Source: Hymenobacter oligotrophus (GTDB lineage Bacteria > Bacteroidota > Bacteroidia > Cytophagales > Hymenobacteraceae). From it: a stretch of 64,000 nucleotides of DNA. The notes under the pieces are model-generated. The model was not told the DNA's origin, made no database searches, and saw nothing but the letters and a program-made list of their open reading frames with translations. Made by a program: the position numbers and the translations under genes. The stretch is from positions 992,001-1,056,000 of the forward strand of contig NZ_CP032317.1 in the NCBI RefSeq assembly GCF_003574965.1, given 5' to 3'. Positions 29,641 to 38,748 of the stretch are shown one piece after another (within the stretch, counting starts at the first letter, position 1; every line of letters starts with the position of its first letter).

Positions 29641-32600
29641 TTATAGTTTCACGACAGTACGAGTAGATGTACGTTGTTTGTCTGTGACTTTCAGCAAGTA
29701 CGTGCCGGCTTTCATTGTGCTTAAATCAAGGCTATTTCGCGCGCCGCTTTTTAGCTTAACTGTTAGGACAGGTCTGCCGAGCATGTCGCAAAGGGTGGCC
29801 ACGGCTTCAGCTTCCGTGGTTACTTGAAGGAGGTCGGAAGTCGGATTCGGATACACGCTAAAGCCCGGTATTGGCGGGGCTGCGTCCGGATGGGTGGAGG
29901 TGATAATGCGTTGCCCTTGCGAATACCAGATGCCCCACTTAGCATCGTCAATCAAAACTGATGGGTTGCCGGAAGGTGTGATTTTGTTAGGTTGTAGGGC
30001 ACGCATAGCAACCACAGTATCACCAGACGTTGATAAAGCCGTGAACAAAAGCTTATCGTCGAGTTTGCTGAAGTTGGGCGTTCCTGCTGTGTTGCTGCCT
30101 TCGAAAATGGTGCCTTCGTCTCCGGTCTCTAGGTTAATGGCCAACACGGCGAACGGCGCTGTGGCAGTGGCATCGAAAAAATCGAGGGCCATAATATTAG
30201 GCGAGTTTTTGGCCAGAACAGGGTTCCCGATGCTAACGCCGGCTGGCAGGTTCTGTACCAGCTTCTGAATTTGTCCGTTGCCCCAAGTATTAGCGTTCTT
30301 GTCCCATACCTTGAGAAAACCGATGTCCCAGAAGTCGATATCTTGCCCTTGGGCGTTGCGAATTACATTGTATGCATCGTAAAGCAAGTACTCGCCCGAA
30401 TAATCCCACTCGAGTGCATCGGCGAAGAGCACGCCGCCGCCGCGGGTACCGGCAGAGGTAGGGTTGTAGAGCTTGTATTTGACGGATTGGCCGGAGGCCA
30501 GATTGAATACATAAATGGATGTGTCCTGCGCGTTGGTGATGGCGGCAAGCTTGGTACCGTCTTTCGATAAGGCTGCGTTGTGCCAAATGGGTTGGTTCTG
30601 AATAACCGATTCGTTGAAGCTTCCGGTTAGTTGGATTGCGCGCAGGCGGTGCTGGGCATCAACAAACACGGCGGCAGTTCCGGCATCGTTCACGCTGGGT
30701 TTCGATATAGCTGCGGTGTTCGAAACCAGTTGGAAGCCTTGGCCCGCGGTGCTGCTGCGGTAGAAGGTGCCTGTAACAGTTGGGTTGGTATCGTACGACA
30801 AAATATAGTCCTGGCCGGGATTGACGGGCAACGAGCTGTGCGGCGGAGCCGCCACGCTGCCAACAATGCCAACGGCATCGAAGGCGGCAGTTACGGCAGT
30901 TACATCGGCCGAGCCGGCGCCGTAGAGGTCCGTGGCCGACTGTATAGCACCTACGCGAAGGTCGAGGAACTGGGAAGAGCGGGTGAGGTAAGTGGTTAGG
31001 GCCCGGTACCAGATCTGCTCGGCATGCTCGCGACCTAGGGCCGACGCTACCTTGTAAAAAGCCCAGTTTGGAATGCCGCTGTTGATGTGCACGCCACCAT
31101 TGTCCTGTGAGCCGTTGTAGAACTCGTTCATGTGGCGGGGCTGAAAACCGGCATCGGCCAGCCCGGTGCCGCCGTTGTGCGGGTCTTGCATCGAGCGCAA
31201 GGCACCGCTCGGAAAGTAAGCGCGCCGCACCACATCTTCGCCAATCAGCCAGTCGCTGCGGTCCATCATGGAGCCGAATACATCGGCCATGCTTTCGTTG
31301 AGGGCGCCGCTTTGGCCTTGGTAAACCAAGTTGGCAGATTTCTCCACCACGCCGTGCGTCATTTCGTGGCCGGCTACGTCGAGGCTACCCGCCAACGGAG
31401 TGAAGCCGACATTGCCTTCGCCGTACGCGATGAATTTGCCGTTCCAGAAAGCATTGTCGAGGCCAGTACCGTCGTCGTCGGCAAGGCGCACAATGCTGAT
31501 CATGGTGCCGCCGGCGCCATCGAGGGAGTTGCGGCCGAAAGTGCTGCGAAAGTAGTTGTAGGCCTGCGCGGCGTTGGCGTGGGCCGATATGGCCGATGGG
31601 TTGTTCCAGGTGTTGTTGGTGCTGCCCACATGCGAAAAGCTGGCATTGGTGCTGCGGGTATTGTTGGCATCCAGCGTAAGCAAAGCCCCTACGGGCCCAT
31701 CGGGCATGCTCGAGCGCCCTAGGTTAAACATGGGCTGCGCACCGTCGATGAGGTAAAAGCGGTTGTTCCACTCGTAGGTGTTCACGGTGCGGGTCGTGCC
31801 GCTCAGGTCACGGGCCTGCGCCGTGCGCGGTCCGTTTGCGGTGCACGACGATTCGTATTGCTTGAGTACCGTGCCGGTGCGCGCGTCAACAAAAGTCTCC
31901 CAACGCTCCAGCAAGCTAGGCCGGGTGGTTACGTGCCACGTCAGTACGGGCGAGGTGTACGACTCGGGGTGGTAAATCACCAGCTGCGTGGCAGGTGCTG
32001 TATAATCAAGAAGGCGCTGCTGCTCGGCACTGAGCTGTGCCACGTGGGTTTTGCTGCGCAGCGCCAAGGAGGCCCTGTCGGCTGCGGCGGAGCCGGTTAT
32101 TGCAGGCGTTACATCGGGCAGCGCGGAGGGCGTTTGGTAATGCCGCCCCGTAAACAGCTTAGGCTGGCCATCGGCGCCTAAGTGCACCACCACCTCAGCA
32201 TTGTGCACAGGCAAGCCGCGCCAAGTTTGTTCGAGGCGCACGTGCGTTTGGCCGAGATTATCGTGCGTTACGGCCGTTACCCGAAACTCCTGCTCGGGGC
32301 GTTGCACTTGCAAATCGGCGCGGAGCTCACCTAGGAATGCGAATGCGGCAGCCTCGGCCGACAACGTGCTGCGTTGGAGCAATGCGCTGCCGGGCTTAGG
32401 CTTGGCGCTGATGAAAACCGGCAGGCCCGTTGCGGCGTCGCGCCACATCTGTACCGGGCCGAGTGTGCCGGACGAGGGCAAGGGGCGCGCCAAGGTAGCC
32501 AGCCGGGCCCCGGTCTGTGGCCGCGGGCCGGTGTTGCGTTGCATGCCCGCGAGTACCGAGCCATCGATGGTGCGGCTAATGCGCGGGTGGGCCACGGGTG

Positions 32601-32709
32601 TGCTTGCGCGGGTGCCGGATTTGAAACCAGCTGCTGATGTTTGGGCAAGCGCCGCGCTCAGGGTACAGCTTAGGGCCAGGCAGCTAGCCAGGCTAAAGGG
32701 TAGATTCAT
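29641..32709 (-). CDS. Secreted M4 family metalloprotease with T9SS sorting domain
   Basis: A 1022-residue thermolysin-like protease. A signal peptide (MNLPFSLASCLALSCTLSAALAQ) is followed by a propeptide with FTP/PepSY-type sequence (GQTHVRLEQTWRGLPVHNAEVVVHL), then the catalytic zinc motif VAGHEMTHGVVEKSANLVYQ with the third ligand in GALNESMADVFG. Next comes a beta-propeller-like middle region. The C-terminus is a type A sorting domain (SVYPNPTSDLLQV, then GTYLLKVTD and a basic end), which directs export through the type IX system and anchoring to the cell surface. Upstream sequence of the open frame (to 32907) has no signal peptide, so the start at 32709 is preferred. Confidence 0.93.
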   Translation of the reverse strand: MNLPFSLASCLALSCTLSAALAQTSAAGFKSGTRASTPVAHPRISRTIDGSVLAGMQRNTGPRPQTGARLATLARPLPSSGTLGPVQMWRDAATGLPVFISAKPKPGSALLQRSTLSAEAAAFAFLGELRADLQVQRPEQEFRVTAVTHDNLGQTHVRLEQTWRGLPVHNAEVVVHLGADGQPKLFTGRHYQTPSALPDVTPAITGSAAADRASLALRSKTHVAQLSAEQQRLLDYTAPATQLVIYHPESYTSPVLTWHVTTRPSLLERWETFVDARTGTVLKQYESSCTANGPRTAQARDLSGTTRTVNTYEWNNRFYLIDGAQPMFNLGRSSMPDGPVGALLTLDANNTRSTNASFSHVGSTNNTWNNPSAISAHANAAQAYNYFRSTFGRNSLDGAGGTMISIVRLADDDGTGLDNAFWNGKFIAYGEGNVGFTPLAGSLDVAGHEMTHGVVEKSANLVYQGQSGALNESMADVFGSMMDRSDWLIGEDVVRRAYFPSGALRSMQDPHNGGTGLADAGFQPRHMNEFYNGSQDNGGVHINSGIPNWAFYKVASALGREHAEQIWYRALTTYLTRSSQFLDLRVGAIQSATDLYGAGSADVTAVTAAFDAVGIVGSVAAPPHSSLPVNPGQDYILSYDTNPTVTGTFYRSSTAGQGFQLVSNTAAISKPSVNDAGTAAVFVDAQHRLRAIQLTGSFNESVIQNQPIWHNAALSKDGTKLAAITNAQDTSIYVFNLASGQSVKYKLYNPTSAGTRGGGVLFADALEWDYSGEYLLYDAYNVIRNAQGQDIDFWDIGFLKVWDKNANTWGNGQIQKLVQNLPAGVSIGNPVLAKNSPNIMALDFFDATATAPFAVLAINLETGDEGTIFEGSNTAGTPNFSKLDDKLLFTALSTSGDTVVAMRALQPNKITPSGNPSVLIDDAKWGIWYSQGQRIITSTHPDAAPPIPGFSVYPNPTSDLLQVTTEAEAVATLCDMLGRPVLTVKLKSGARNSLDLSTMKAGTYLLKVTDKQRTSTRTVVKL

Positions 32710-33038
32710 CGCTTTGATAAGTAACGGTGTAAACAGATGGTGAGAAAAGTCGGTGGTGAATGCGCTGTTCCACGGCACGGCGGCCCGAGCGAAAAGCCCC
32801 AGAAGTACCCGTGCCGTAGAGAAAGCAAAGATTTGGTTGTGCGCCGTGCCATTCAATAGCACGATGATGTGAGCGGCCTCACATATTCGGGGTCGGTAGC
32901 ACAGCATAGCCGCTCAGCAAAGCCGTGCGCATATGCCCTCAATGCGCAATCTTTGGCCCGGCTAAGCGCCGTAACCCTATATGATGTGCCGCGGAGCCGG
33001 CAGCTTGTAAACCGAGGCCTGTAGGCAAATAGTGAGCT
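32710..33038. other. Divergent intergenic region, protease/porin
   Basis: 329 bases between two divergent genes; it should hold both promoters, but I see no perfect TAnnTTTG box (the nearest is AATCTTTG on the minus strand near 32830) and no gene. Confidence 0.6.
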
Positions 33039-34145
33039 ATGAGAAAAACCGTACCCTGGCTGTTGCTGGGCCTGGTGCTACCGGGCCTGGCCTGCGCGCA
33101 AGGCCAAGCCGAAGTTGTTGCGCCGGATTCGGCCAGTGCCCCAGCCAACCCGCTAACCTGGTTTGGCTACGCCGACGCGTACTGGGGCTACGACATAGCT
33201 AACCGCGGCCAGCAAAGGCCCTTTTTCGTGTACGCCCACAACCGTAACCACGAGTTTGCGCTCAACAACGCCATTTTGGGGGCGCGCTACGCCGATGCAC
33301 ACGTGCGCGGGGCGGTGGCGCTGCACGCCGGCACGTATGTGGAGGCCAACTACGCTGCCGAGCCGCAAGGCCTGCGGCACCTGTACGAGGCATATGCTGG
33401 CTTTCGGCCGTTGCCCAAAACTTGGCTCGACCTAGGGATTTTTCAATCGCATATCGGGTTCGAATCGGCCGTTAGCAAGGACAACTGGACGCTCACCCGC
33501 TCGCTGATGGCCGATAATTCGCCCTATTACGAGGCCGGCGCGCGCTTCAGCTACGAGCCTACTGCAAAACTTACGCTAGTGGCATTGGTGCTGAACGGTT
33601 GGCAAAACCTGCGCGACAACAACCGGGCAAAAGCCCTAGGTACGCAGGTGCTCTGGAAGCCCAACAGCAAGCTTACCCTCAATTCTAGCACGTTTTTCGG
33701 CAACGAACAGCCGCAGGACTCGATGCGTCGGCGGCGCGTGTTCCACAACGCATACGCAAGCTATGCGGCTACTCCGCGCCTGGCCGTGGCGGCGGTGTTC
33801 GATGCGGGGTGGCAACAACGGGCAACCCGCGGCGGCGACGCGTGGTTTACCGGGGCTGCCTTTCTGCGCTACCGGCTGCACAGCAACTGGAGTGCTACTG
33901 CGCGGGCTGAGTTTTACCGAGCCGCCCGCGGGGTAATTATCCGCTCGGCCGCACCCCGGCCGGGCGAGCCAACTGTAAACCTAACCGGAGCCTCCCTGAA
34001 CTGCGACTATGCCCCGCACGCCGCGGTGCTGTGCCGGCTCGAAGGCCGGGTGCTGCGCAGCGCCCAGCCGTTGTTCGAAAACCGCAACCAGCAAGCAAGG
34101 AATTACTACGGCAACCTCACCGCCAGCCTTGCCGTCAGTTTTTAG
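33039..34145 (+). CDS. Outer-membrane beta-barrel porin (BBP2/OmpL-like)
   Basis: A 368-residue protein with a signal peptide (MRKTVPWLLLGLVLPGLACAQ), then about 16 alternating amphipathic strands and a C-terminal Phe (LAVSF), the usual end of an outer-membrane barrel. LTWFGYADAYWGYD, NRNHEFALNNAILGARY and YEAYAGFRPLPKTWLDLGIFQSHIGFE match the putative beta-barrel porin-2 family common in Bacteroidota. Solute selectivity is unknown. It is preceded by the divergent protease gene and followed by the interlocking repeat element and tRNA-Thr. Confidence 0.85.
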   Translation: MRKTVPWLLLGLVLPGLACAQGQAEVVAPDSASAPANPLTWFGYADAYWGYDIANRGQQRPFFVYAHNRNHEFALNNAILGARYADAHVRGAVALHAGTYVEANYAAEPQGLRHLYEAYAGFRPLPKTWLDLGIFQSHIGFESAVSKDNWTLTRSLMADNSPYYEAGARFSYEPTAKLTLVALVLNGWQNLRDNNRAKALGTQVLWKPNSKLTLNSSTFFGNEQPQDSMRRRRVFHNAYASYAATPRLAVAAVFDAGWQQRATRGGDAWFTGAAFLRYRLHSNWSATARAEFYRAARGVIIRSAAPRPGEPTVNLTGASLNCDYAPHAAVLCRLEGRVLRSAQPLFENRNQQARNYYGNLTASLAVSF

Positions 34146-34280
34146 GTGAAAACCTACACGAGGAGGGCCGGATTATTTCCGCAAACGCATGCCGACGCAA
34201 AAAAAATACCCTCCGGGCGGGGCTTATTGCCTGAGCTTGGGACTGCCTAAGTTTAGGCACGGTCGCTTGCTGATAAATAG

Positions 34281-34355
34281 CCGATTATGCTGGGCCGAAC
34301 GGTATTTGATTCTCGCCCAAACCACCCTGTAACAGCCAGCATAGTCGGTTTGGGC
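34281..34355 (+). other. Interlocking inverted-repeat element
   Basis: CCGATTATGCTGG (34281-34293) pairs with CCAGCATAGTCGG (34336-34348), 12 of 13 bases, while GCCCAAACC (34315-34323) pairs exactly with GGTTTGGGC (34347-34355). The two stems share bases 34347-34348 and nest into each other, so they form either two exclusive states or a pseudoknot-like fold. It lies between the porin and the tRNA promoter. Confidence 0.5.
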
Positions 34356-34376
34356 GGCAGAAATTCTAGGTATTCG

Positions 34377-34408
34377 TTTGGTCTTTTCGCAATCAGCTAT
34401 TAGGTTTG
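34377..34408 (+). promoter_or_regulatory. tRNA-Thr promoter
   Basis: TTTG (34377-34380), 20-base spacer, TAGGTTTG (34401-34408), exact consensus; transcription would start a few bases before the tRNA. Confidence 0.65.
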
Positions 34409-34421
34409 CGCCACATTTGAC

Positions 34422-34494
<73 letters not shown>

Positions 34495-34505
34495 CATCTA
34501 CGTCG

Positions 34506-34543
34506 AACGCCCTTGTAAATCCATGATTTGCGAGGGCGTTTTT
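34506..34543 (+). terminator. tRNA-Thr terminator
   Basis: A 16-bp stem (34506-34521 with 34525-34540, two T-G wobbles, triloop CAT) followed by a T run. The upstream ATG of the HipA-like frame (34523) lies inside this loop, which supports the later start for that gene. Confidence 0.85.
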
Positions 34544-34654
34544 GCGTGGCAGGCCCTAGGTGCCATCATCGGTTTGTGGGCCCGGCACCCAAACGCTGCC
34601 GAGCTGCGTTTAACTGCTCGCGTTGTACGTCAATTGCATTTCACCGAGCCTGGC

Positions 34655-35446
34655 ATGCCTCAACCCAACTTGCACCTTCGGAGCGTCGAGGTGGTACGCT
34701 ACATCACGCCGCTGCGCGAAGGCGGTTCGCTGCCTGCGCTGGTAGAGGCCGACGACGGCTTTATGTACGTGCTGAAATTTCGGGGAGCGGGGCAAGGAAC
34801 CAAGGCCCTCGTTGCCGAGCTGATCGTGGGAGAACTGGCGCGGGCCTTGGGTTTGCGCGTACCCGAGCTGGTATTTTGCCACCTCCACGAAGCATTTGGC
34901 CGCACCGAACCCGACGAAGAAATTCAGGACCTGTTGCGCTTCAGCACGGGCCTGAACCTAGGGCTGCACTTTTTGGCCGGCGCCAGCACCTACGATCCGC
35001 TGGTAAACACACCTGATGCCAAGCTGGCCTCGCAGGTGCTGTGGCTCGATTGCCTGACGCTGAACGTCGACCGCACCGCGCGCAACACCAACATGCTGAT
35101 GTGGCACAAGGAACTCTGGCTGATTGACCACGGCGCGGCCCTGTATGTGCACCACACCGGCCCGGGTTGGGCCGATGCGCCGCGCCGCAGCTTTGCCCAG
35201 GTAAAAGACCACGTGCTGTTGCCGCAGGCCACGCAGCTGGCGGCCGTAAATGCCGAATGCCAACTGCTGCTCAGCCCCGAGCGCATCCGGGCTGTGGTTG
35301 CCTTGGTGCCCGACGAGTGGCTGAACGAGCCCGACCTCAGCCCCGACGAGCAGCGCAACGCGTACGTGCGGTTTCTGGAAAACCGCGTAGCCGCATCCGA
35401 AATCTTTGTTCAGGAAGCCGAGAATGCCCGACAAGCACTTGTTTGA
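34655..35446 (+). CDS. HipA-like kinase domain protein
   Basis: A 263-residue protein of the HipA-related kinase family (PF20613, HipA_2 type). Seen: VEADDGFMYVLKFRGAGQGTKALVAELIVGELARALG (nucleotide loop and catalytic Lys), LDCLTLNVDRTARNTNML (the catalytic Asp and Asn, equivalent to HRD...N) and LWLIDHGAALYV (the metal-binding DFG-like DHG). It lacks the N-terminal domain of E. coli HipA and has no HipB-like partner; the next gene is DUF3037, overlapping by 23 bases. It should be a cytosolic protein kinase of unknown target. The start at 34655 is chosen because the longer frame begins inside the tRNA terminator. Confidence 0.82.
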   Translation: MPQPNLHLRSVEVVRYITPLREGGSLPALVEADDGFMYVLKFRGAGQGTKALVAELIVGELARALGLRVPELVFCHLHEAFGRTEPDEEIQDLLRFSTGLNLGLHFLAGASTYDPLVNTPDAKLASQVLWLDCLTLNVDRTARNTNMLMWHKELWLIDHGAALYVHHTGPGWADAPRRSFAQVKDHVLLPQATQLAAVNAECQLLLSPERIRAVVALVPDEWLNEPDLSPDEQRNAYVRFLENRVAASEIFVQEAENARQALV

Positions 35447-35810
35447 GTACGCCGTGCTGCGCGTGGTGCCCCGCGTAGAGCGCGAAGAATTTCTGAACGT
35501 GGGCGTGATTGTGTATTGCCGCGCCCAAGGTTTTTTGGCTTGCCGCTACGAGGTGCCCGCAGCCCGCCTGCAAGCCTTTGCCGCTGCCGAGCTCGACCTG
35601 GCCGACGTGGCCGAACGGCTGCGCTCGTTTGAGCGCATTTGCGGCGGGCGCAAGGCGGGCGGGCCCATCGGGCAATTGGGCGTGGCCGAACGCTTCCGCT
35701 GGCTAACGGCTACGCGCAGCACCATTATCCAAACCTCGCCCGTGCACCCCGGCCTGTGCGCCGATGCCGCCACCGCCCTCGACCAGCTGTACGCGCAATT
35801 GGTGGGTTAG
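35424..35810 (+). CDS. DUF3037 domain protein
   Basis: A 128-residue protein matching DUF3037 (FEYAVLRVVPRVEREEFLNVGVIVYC is its hallmark opening). No catalytic motif is recognised. The coding frame overlaps the end of the HipA-like kinase gene by 23 bases, so the two are coupled, and the same pair recurs in other bacteria. It could be a substrate, inhibitor or antitoxin of the kinase, but this is inference. It ends just before a convergent gene, with no clear terminator of its own. Confidence 0.85.
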   Translation: MPDKHLFEYAVLRVVPRVEREEFLNVGVIVYCRAQGFLACRYEVPAARLQAFAAAELDLADVAERLRSFERICGGRKAGGPIGQLGVAERFRWLTATRSTIIQTSPVHPGLCADAATALDQLYAQLVG

Positions 35811-35822
35811 CGCCCTAGGTGG

Positions 35823-36542
35823 TTAGCAGGCATCGGGCTGGTGGCCGGCCCGCAGCGAGTGTTGGTTTAGCTCGCGGCGGTACTGGGCCCAATCGGGCAA
35901 AAAGCGGTCCATTAGCCCCCAAAAGCGCTGGTTGTGCAGGCGCTCGTGCAGGTGTACCAGCTCGTGCACCACCACGTAGGCCAGGCAGTGCGGCGGGTGC
36001 TTAATGAGCTCCAGGTTCAGCCAAATGCGCTTTGCCCGGATGTTGCAGGTGCCCCAGCGGGTTCTCATTTGTTTCACACCCCATTCGTGCACGCGCACGC
36101 CCACCACGGGCTGCCACTGAGCCAGTAGCAAGGGCAGTTGCTCTTTGATGCGGGCGCGGTACCACGCCGTGAGCAGCTGCTTGCGCTGGGCGGGGCTGGT
36201 GCCGGGTTTTTCGTACAGGTGCAGGGCGGTACCTTCCAGCCGAACGTGCGGAGTACCGTCGGTGGTGTGCAGCTGCAAGGTGTAGGGCTGCCCTAGGTAG
36301 TAATGCGTTTCGCCGGCCTGGTACTGCAGCGGCTGCGGCCGGGTTTGCTGCCGAAAGCGTTCCTGATGCTTCCGAATCCAGGGGCCGCGGGCTAGTACCA
36401 GTTGCCGGATGTCTTCTTCGGGCGTGCGCAGCGGCACGGCCACGCGCACGCGGCCGTCGGGGGCGTACACAGTAAGCCGCAGGGTGCGGATGTTTTTGCG
36501 CACTACCTCCACGGGAAGGTTATCGACGAGTAGCTCGGGCAT
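35823..36542 (-). CDS. YgjP-like metallopeptidase domain protein
   Basis: A 239-residue protein of PF01863 (YgjP-like, formerly DUF45). The zinc motif YVVVHELVHLHERLHNQRFW (HExxH with a downstream His) and the upstream block MRTRWGTCNIRAKRIWLNLELIKHP are both family signatures. It is probably a cytosolic metalloprotease; in a few bacteria relatives are linked to toxins or restriction-modification loci, but here there is none. The start at 36542 removes nine residues of the longest frame and gives the conserved N-terminus MPELLVDNLPVEVVRK. It is convergent with the DUF3037 gene and has its own promoter box. Confidence 0.88.
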   Translation of the reverse strand: MPELLVDNLPVEVVRKNIRTLRLTVYAPDGRVRVAVPLRTPEEDIRQLVLARGPWIRKHQERFRQQTRPQPLQYQAGETHYYLGQPYTLQLHTTDGTPHVRLEGTALHLYEKPGTSPAQRKQLLTAWYRARIKEQLPLLLAQWQPVVGVRVHEWGVKQMRTRWGTCNIRAKRIWLNLELIKHPPHCLAYVVVHELVHLHERLHNQRFWGLMDRFLPDWAQYRRELNQHSLRAGHQPDAC

Positions 36543-36604
36543 GAATGATCGGCCAACTGATGCCAGCACCCGCAGCGGTTACGCGCCGCCTAGGTGCCAA
36601 ACCG

Positions 36605-36612
36605 CAAAGCTA
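36605..36612 (-). promoter_or_regulatory. -7 box for the YgjP-like gene
   Basis: Minus-strand TAGCTTTG, exact TAnnTTTG, 63 bases before the start codon; no good -33 TTG was seen. Confidence 0.4.
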
Positions 36613-36806
36613 CCCACGGCTCCCGAGCTCATCAGCTATATTTCCGCGCTAGTGGTTGTGTGGGCGTCATTAATTGACAATTGACGTAGGGTGCACACCA
36701 GCCTGCCGGGCCACTTTTGATTACCAAAACCTAGCGGGCAGTTACGGGGTTGAAAGCGCTACCCGCTTAATTAAGCCTTACCGCAACGAATAATCTTCCT
36801 TTCCGC

Positions 36807-37649
36807 ATGGCAAATACATCCAAGCATTGGTTTATCACCGGCGTTAGCACCGGATTTGGGGCCGCGTTAGCCGACCTGCTGCTGAGTCGAGGCGACAAAG
36901 TAGCCGCGACTTTCCGCCAGCCGCAGCAGGCCGAAGCCTTCACGCAAAAAGCCGGCAACAACGGCGTGGGCCTGGTATGCGACGTAACCCACGAGGAGCA
37001 GGTGAAAGCCGCCGTAGCCGGCGCCATCGACGCCCTCGGCCACCTCGATGTGGTAGTGAACAACGCCGGGTACGGGTCGTTGGGCAGCATCGAGGAAATT
37101 TCGGCTGCCGAGGTGCAGCGCCAGTTTGAGGTGAACGTGTACGGACCCTTGCACGTGCTGCGGGCCGTGTTGCCGCACTTGCGCCAGCGCCGCAGCGGCC
37201 ACATCATCAACATCACCAGCATTGGCGGACTCAAGACGTTTCCGGGCGTAGGCGTGTACAACGCCAGCAAGTTTGCGCTCGAAGCCATCGGCGAAAGCCT
37301 CGCGCAGCAGGTTGGGCCTTTGGGCATTCACGTCACCAACATCGAGCCCAGCGGCTTCCGCACCGACTGGGCCGGCCGTTCGGCCAACGTGGTTATCACC
37401 GCCATCGACGACTACCAGCGCACCGTAGGCGAAAACCTGAAGGGCATCCAGAGCTACAGCGGCAAGCAGCCCGGCGACCCGCAGCGGGCCGCTCAAATCA
37501 TGTTCGATCTGGTGCGCCAGCCCAACCCGCCGCTGCACCTGCCCATTGGCAAAGCCGCCGTGCGTGGGGCCCGCGAAAAATTTATGGCCTTGTTGCAGGA
37601 GCTTGAAAGCCAGGCTGAGCTCGGTAACTCGGCCGATTTTCCGGAGTAA
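36807..37649 (+). CDS. Short-chain dehydrogenase/reductase
   Basis: A 280-residue classical SDR. The cofactor turn is TGVSTGFGAALADLL (residues 11-25), followed by VVNNAGYGSLGSIEEIS, INITSIGG (the catalytic Ser) and VYNASKFALEAIGESLAQ (YxxxK). It should be an NAD(P)-dependent oxidoreductase of the group often annotated 'SDR family oxidoreductase', acting on an unknown alcohol or ketone. It is a single gene ending at an unusually long terminator stem shared with the convergent FBPase gene. Confidence 0.92.
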   Translation: MANTSKHWFITGVSTGFGAALADLLLSRGDKVAATFRQPQQAEAFTQKAGNNGVGLVCDVTHEEQVKAAVAGAIDALGHLDVVVNNAGYGSLGSIEEISAAEVQRQFEVNVYGPLHVLRAVLPHLRQRRSGHIINITSIGGLKTFPGVGVYNASKFALEAIGESLAQQVGPLGIHVTNIEPSGFRTDWAGRSANVVITAIDDYQRTVGENLKGIQSYSGKQPGDPQRAAQIMFDLVRQPNPPLHLPIGKAAVRGAREKFMALLQELESQAELGNSADFPE

Positions 37650-37663
37650 GCTAGCCACTCCGC

Positions 37664-37713
37664 ATCAACCAACAAGGCCACACCCGGCATCGGGTGTGGC
37701 CTTGTTGGTTGAT
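37664..37713. terminator. Convergent 23-bp terminator stem
   Basis: A perfect 23-bp stem (37664-37686 with 37691-37713, loop GCAT) between the SDR and FBPase genes. It works for both strands although neither side carries a long T run. Confidence 0.75.
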
Positions 37714-37737
37714 AGGCATTGACGGGATCTAGGGCGC

Positions 37738-38748
37738 CTACGCTTTGGTAGCTGTACTAGGCTGCAAAATTTTGCTGGTCAGCTCCTGCACCATGTTGCG
37801 CGAGCCGATGTAAAGCGGGCTGCGCTGCGCCAGGGCAGTGGGTATTACATCGAGCAGGCTTTCGCTGCCCGTGGAGGCTAGGCCGTCGGCTTGTACCACC
37901 AAGTAAGCCAGCGGCAGGCAATGCGTAACCACGCCGAGGGTTCCGTCCGGGGCCGCTTCCGTAGGCGGGCTTAGGTACACGCCGCCGGTAAGTAGCGTGC
38001 GGTGAAAGTCGGCCACCAACGAGCCCACGTAGCGGCTGCCGAAGCTGCGCTGCTTGCACTCGGTAAGGTATGCCTGAATGGGCTCGGGGTACTGCAAGGC
38101 AAGGCCTTCGTTGCAGGAATAGTTGTGGCCTTCGGCGGGGATGGTTATCTGCGGCTGCGAAAGGTAAAACTCGCCTAGCAACGGCTGGAAGGTGAAGGCC
38201 GCCACGCCCTGCCCGGTGGTATACACCAGCACGGTGCTGGCGCCGTAGAGCACGTAACCGGCCGCAACCAGTTTGTGTCCGCCTTGTAAGAAATCGGCAG
38301 GGGTAGCCGGCGTGCCCAGTCCCGACACGCGGCGGTAGATGCTGAACAGCGTACCTAGGCCTATGCTTGCGCCCGTGTCGCCGTCGAGGGCATCGAGGGT
38401 TACCGCGTAGGTGCCTAGGTGGTTGCCGGTACTTTGCAGGCTGCCGAGCTGTTCCGAAAGCACGGCGCAAACCTCGCTGCCGCGGCTTAGAGCGCGGGCA
38501 AAGCGGAGGTGCGCCGTTTCGGGTAGAGCTTCGGGCGTGGCGTGCAAAGGAGCGGCGCGCGCAATCATGCTCCACTGCGGCAGGCCGGCTTGGTTTACCT
38601 CATGGTTTACCAGCTTGGCTGCCAAGGCCAGGTCGCGAAGCAATTGCGAAAACTCCCCGGTGGCGGCCGGGAATTCGCCTTGCTTCTGCATAATGTAACG
38701 TTCGAGGGTAAGTCCTACGGGCAGGTCGAGGTCGTCGTCGTTCAGCAT
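37738..38748 (-). CDS. fbp: Class 1 fructose-1,6-bisphosphatase, divergent
   Basis: A 336-residue gluconeogenic enzyme dephosphorylating fructose 1,6-bisphosphate. Clear family blocks: MQKQGEFPAATGEFSQLL, GTLFSIYRRVSGLGTPATPADFLQGG, AAGYVLYGASTVLVYTTGQGV, YVGSLVADFHRTLLTGGVYLSP and SESLLDVIP with the C-terminal Glu ligand. The active-site loop, normally DPLDGSSNID, reads DALDGDTGAS here, and the preceding acidic SEEE segment is SEQL. The metal-binding Asp residues appear kept, so it may still be active. The start at 38748 fits the family N-terminus; the upstream part of the frame is Arg-rich and unlike the family. Confidence 0.82.
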   Translation of the reverse strand: MLNDDDLDLPVGLTLERYIMQKQGEFPAATGEFSQLLRDLALAAKLVNHEVNQAGLPQWSMIARAAPLHATPEALPETAHLRFARALSRGSEVCAVLSEQLGSLQSTGNHLGTYAVTLDALDGDTGASIGLGTLFSIYRRVSGLGTPATPADFLQGGHKLVAAGYVLYGASTVLVYTTGQGVAAFTFQPLLGEFYLSQPQITIPAEGHNYSCNEGLALQYPEPIQAYLTECKQRSFGSRYVGSLVADFHRTLLTGGVYLSPPTEAAPDGTLGVVTHCLPLAYLVVQADGLASTGSESLLDVIPTALAQRSPLYIGSRNMVQELTSKILQPSTATKA

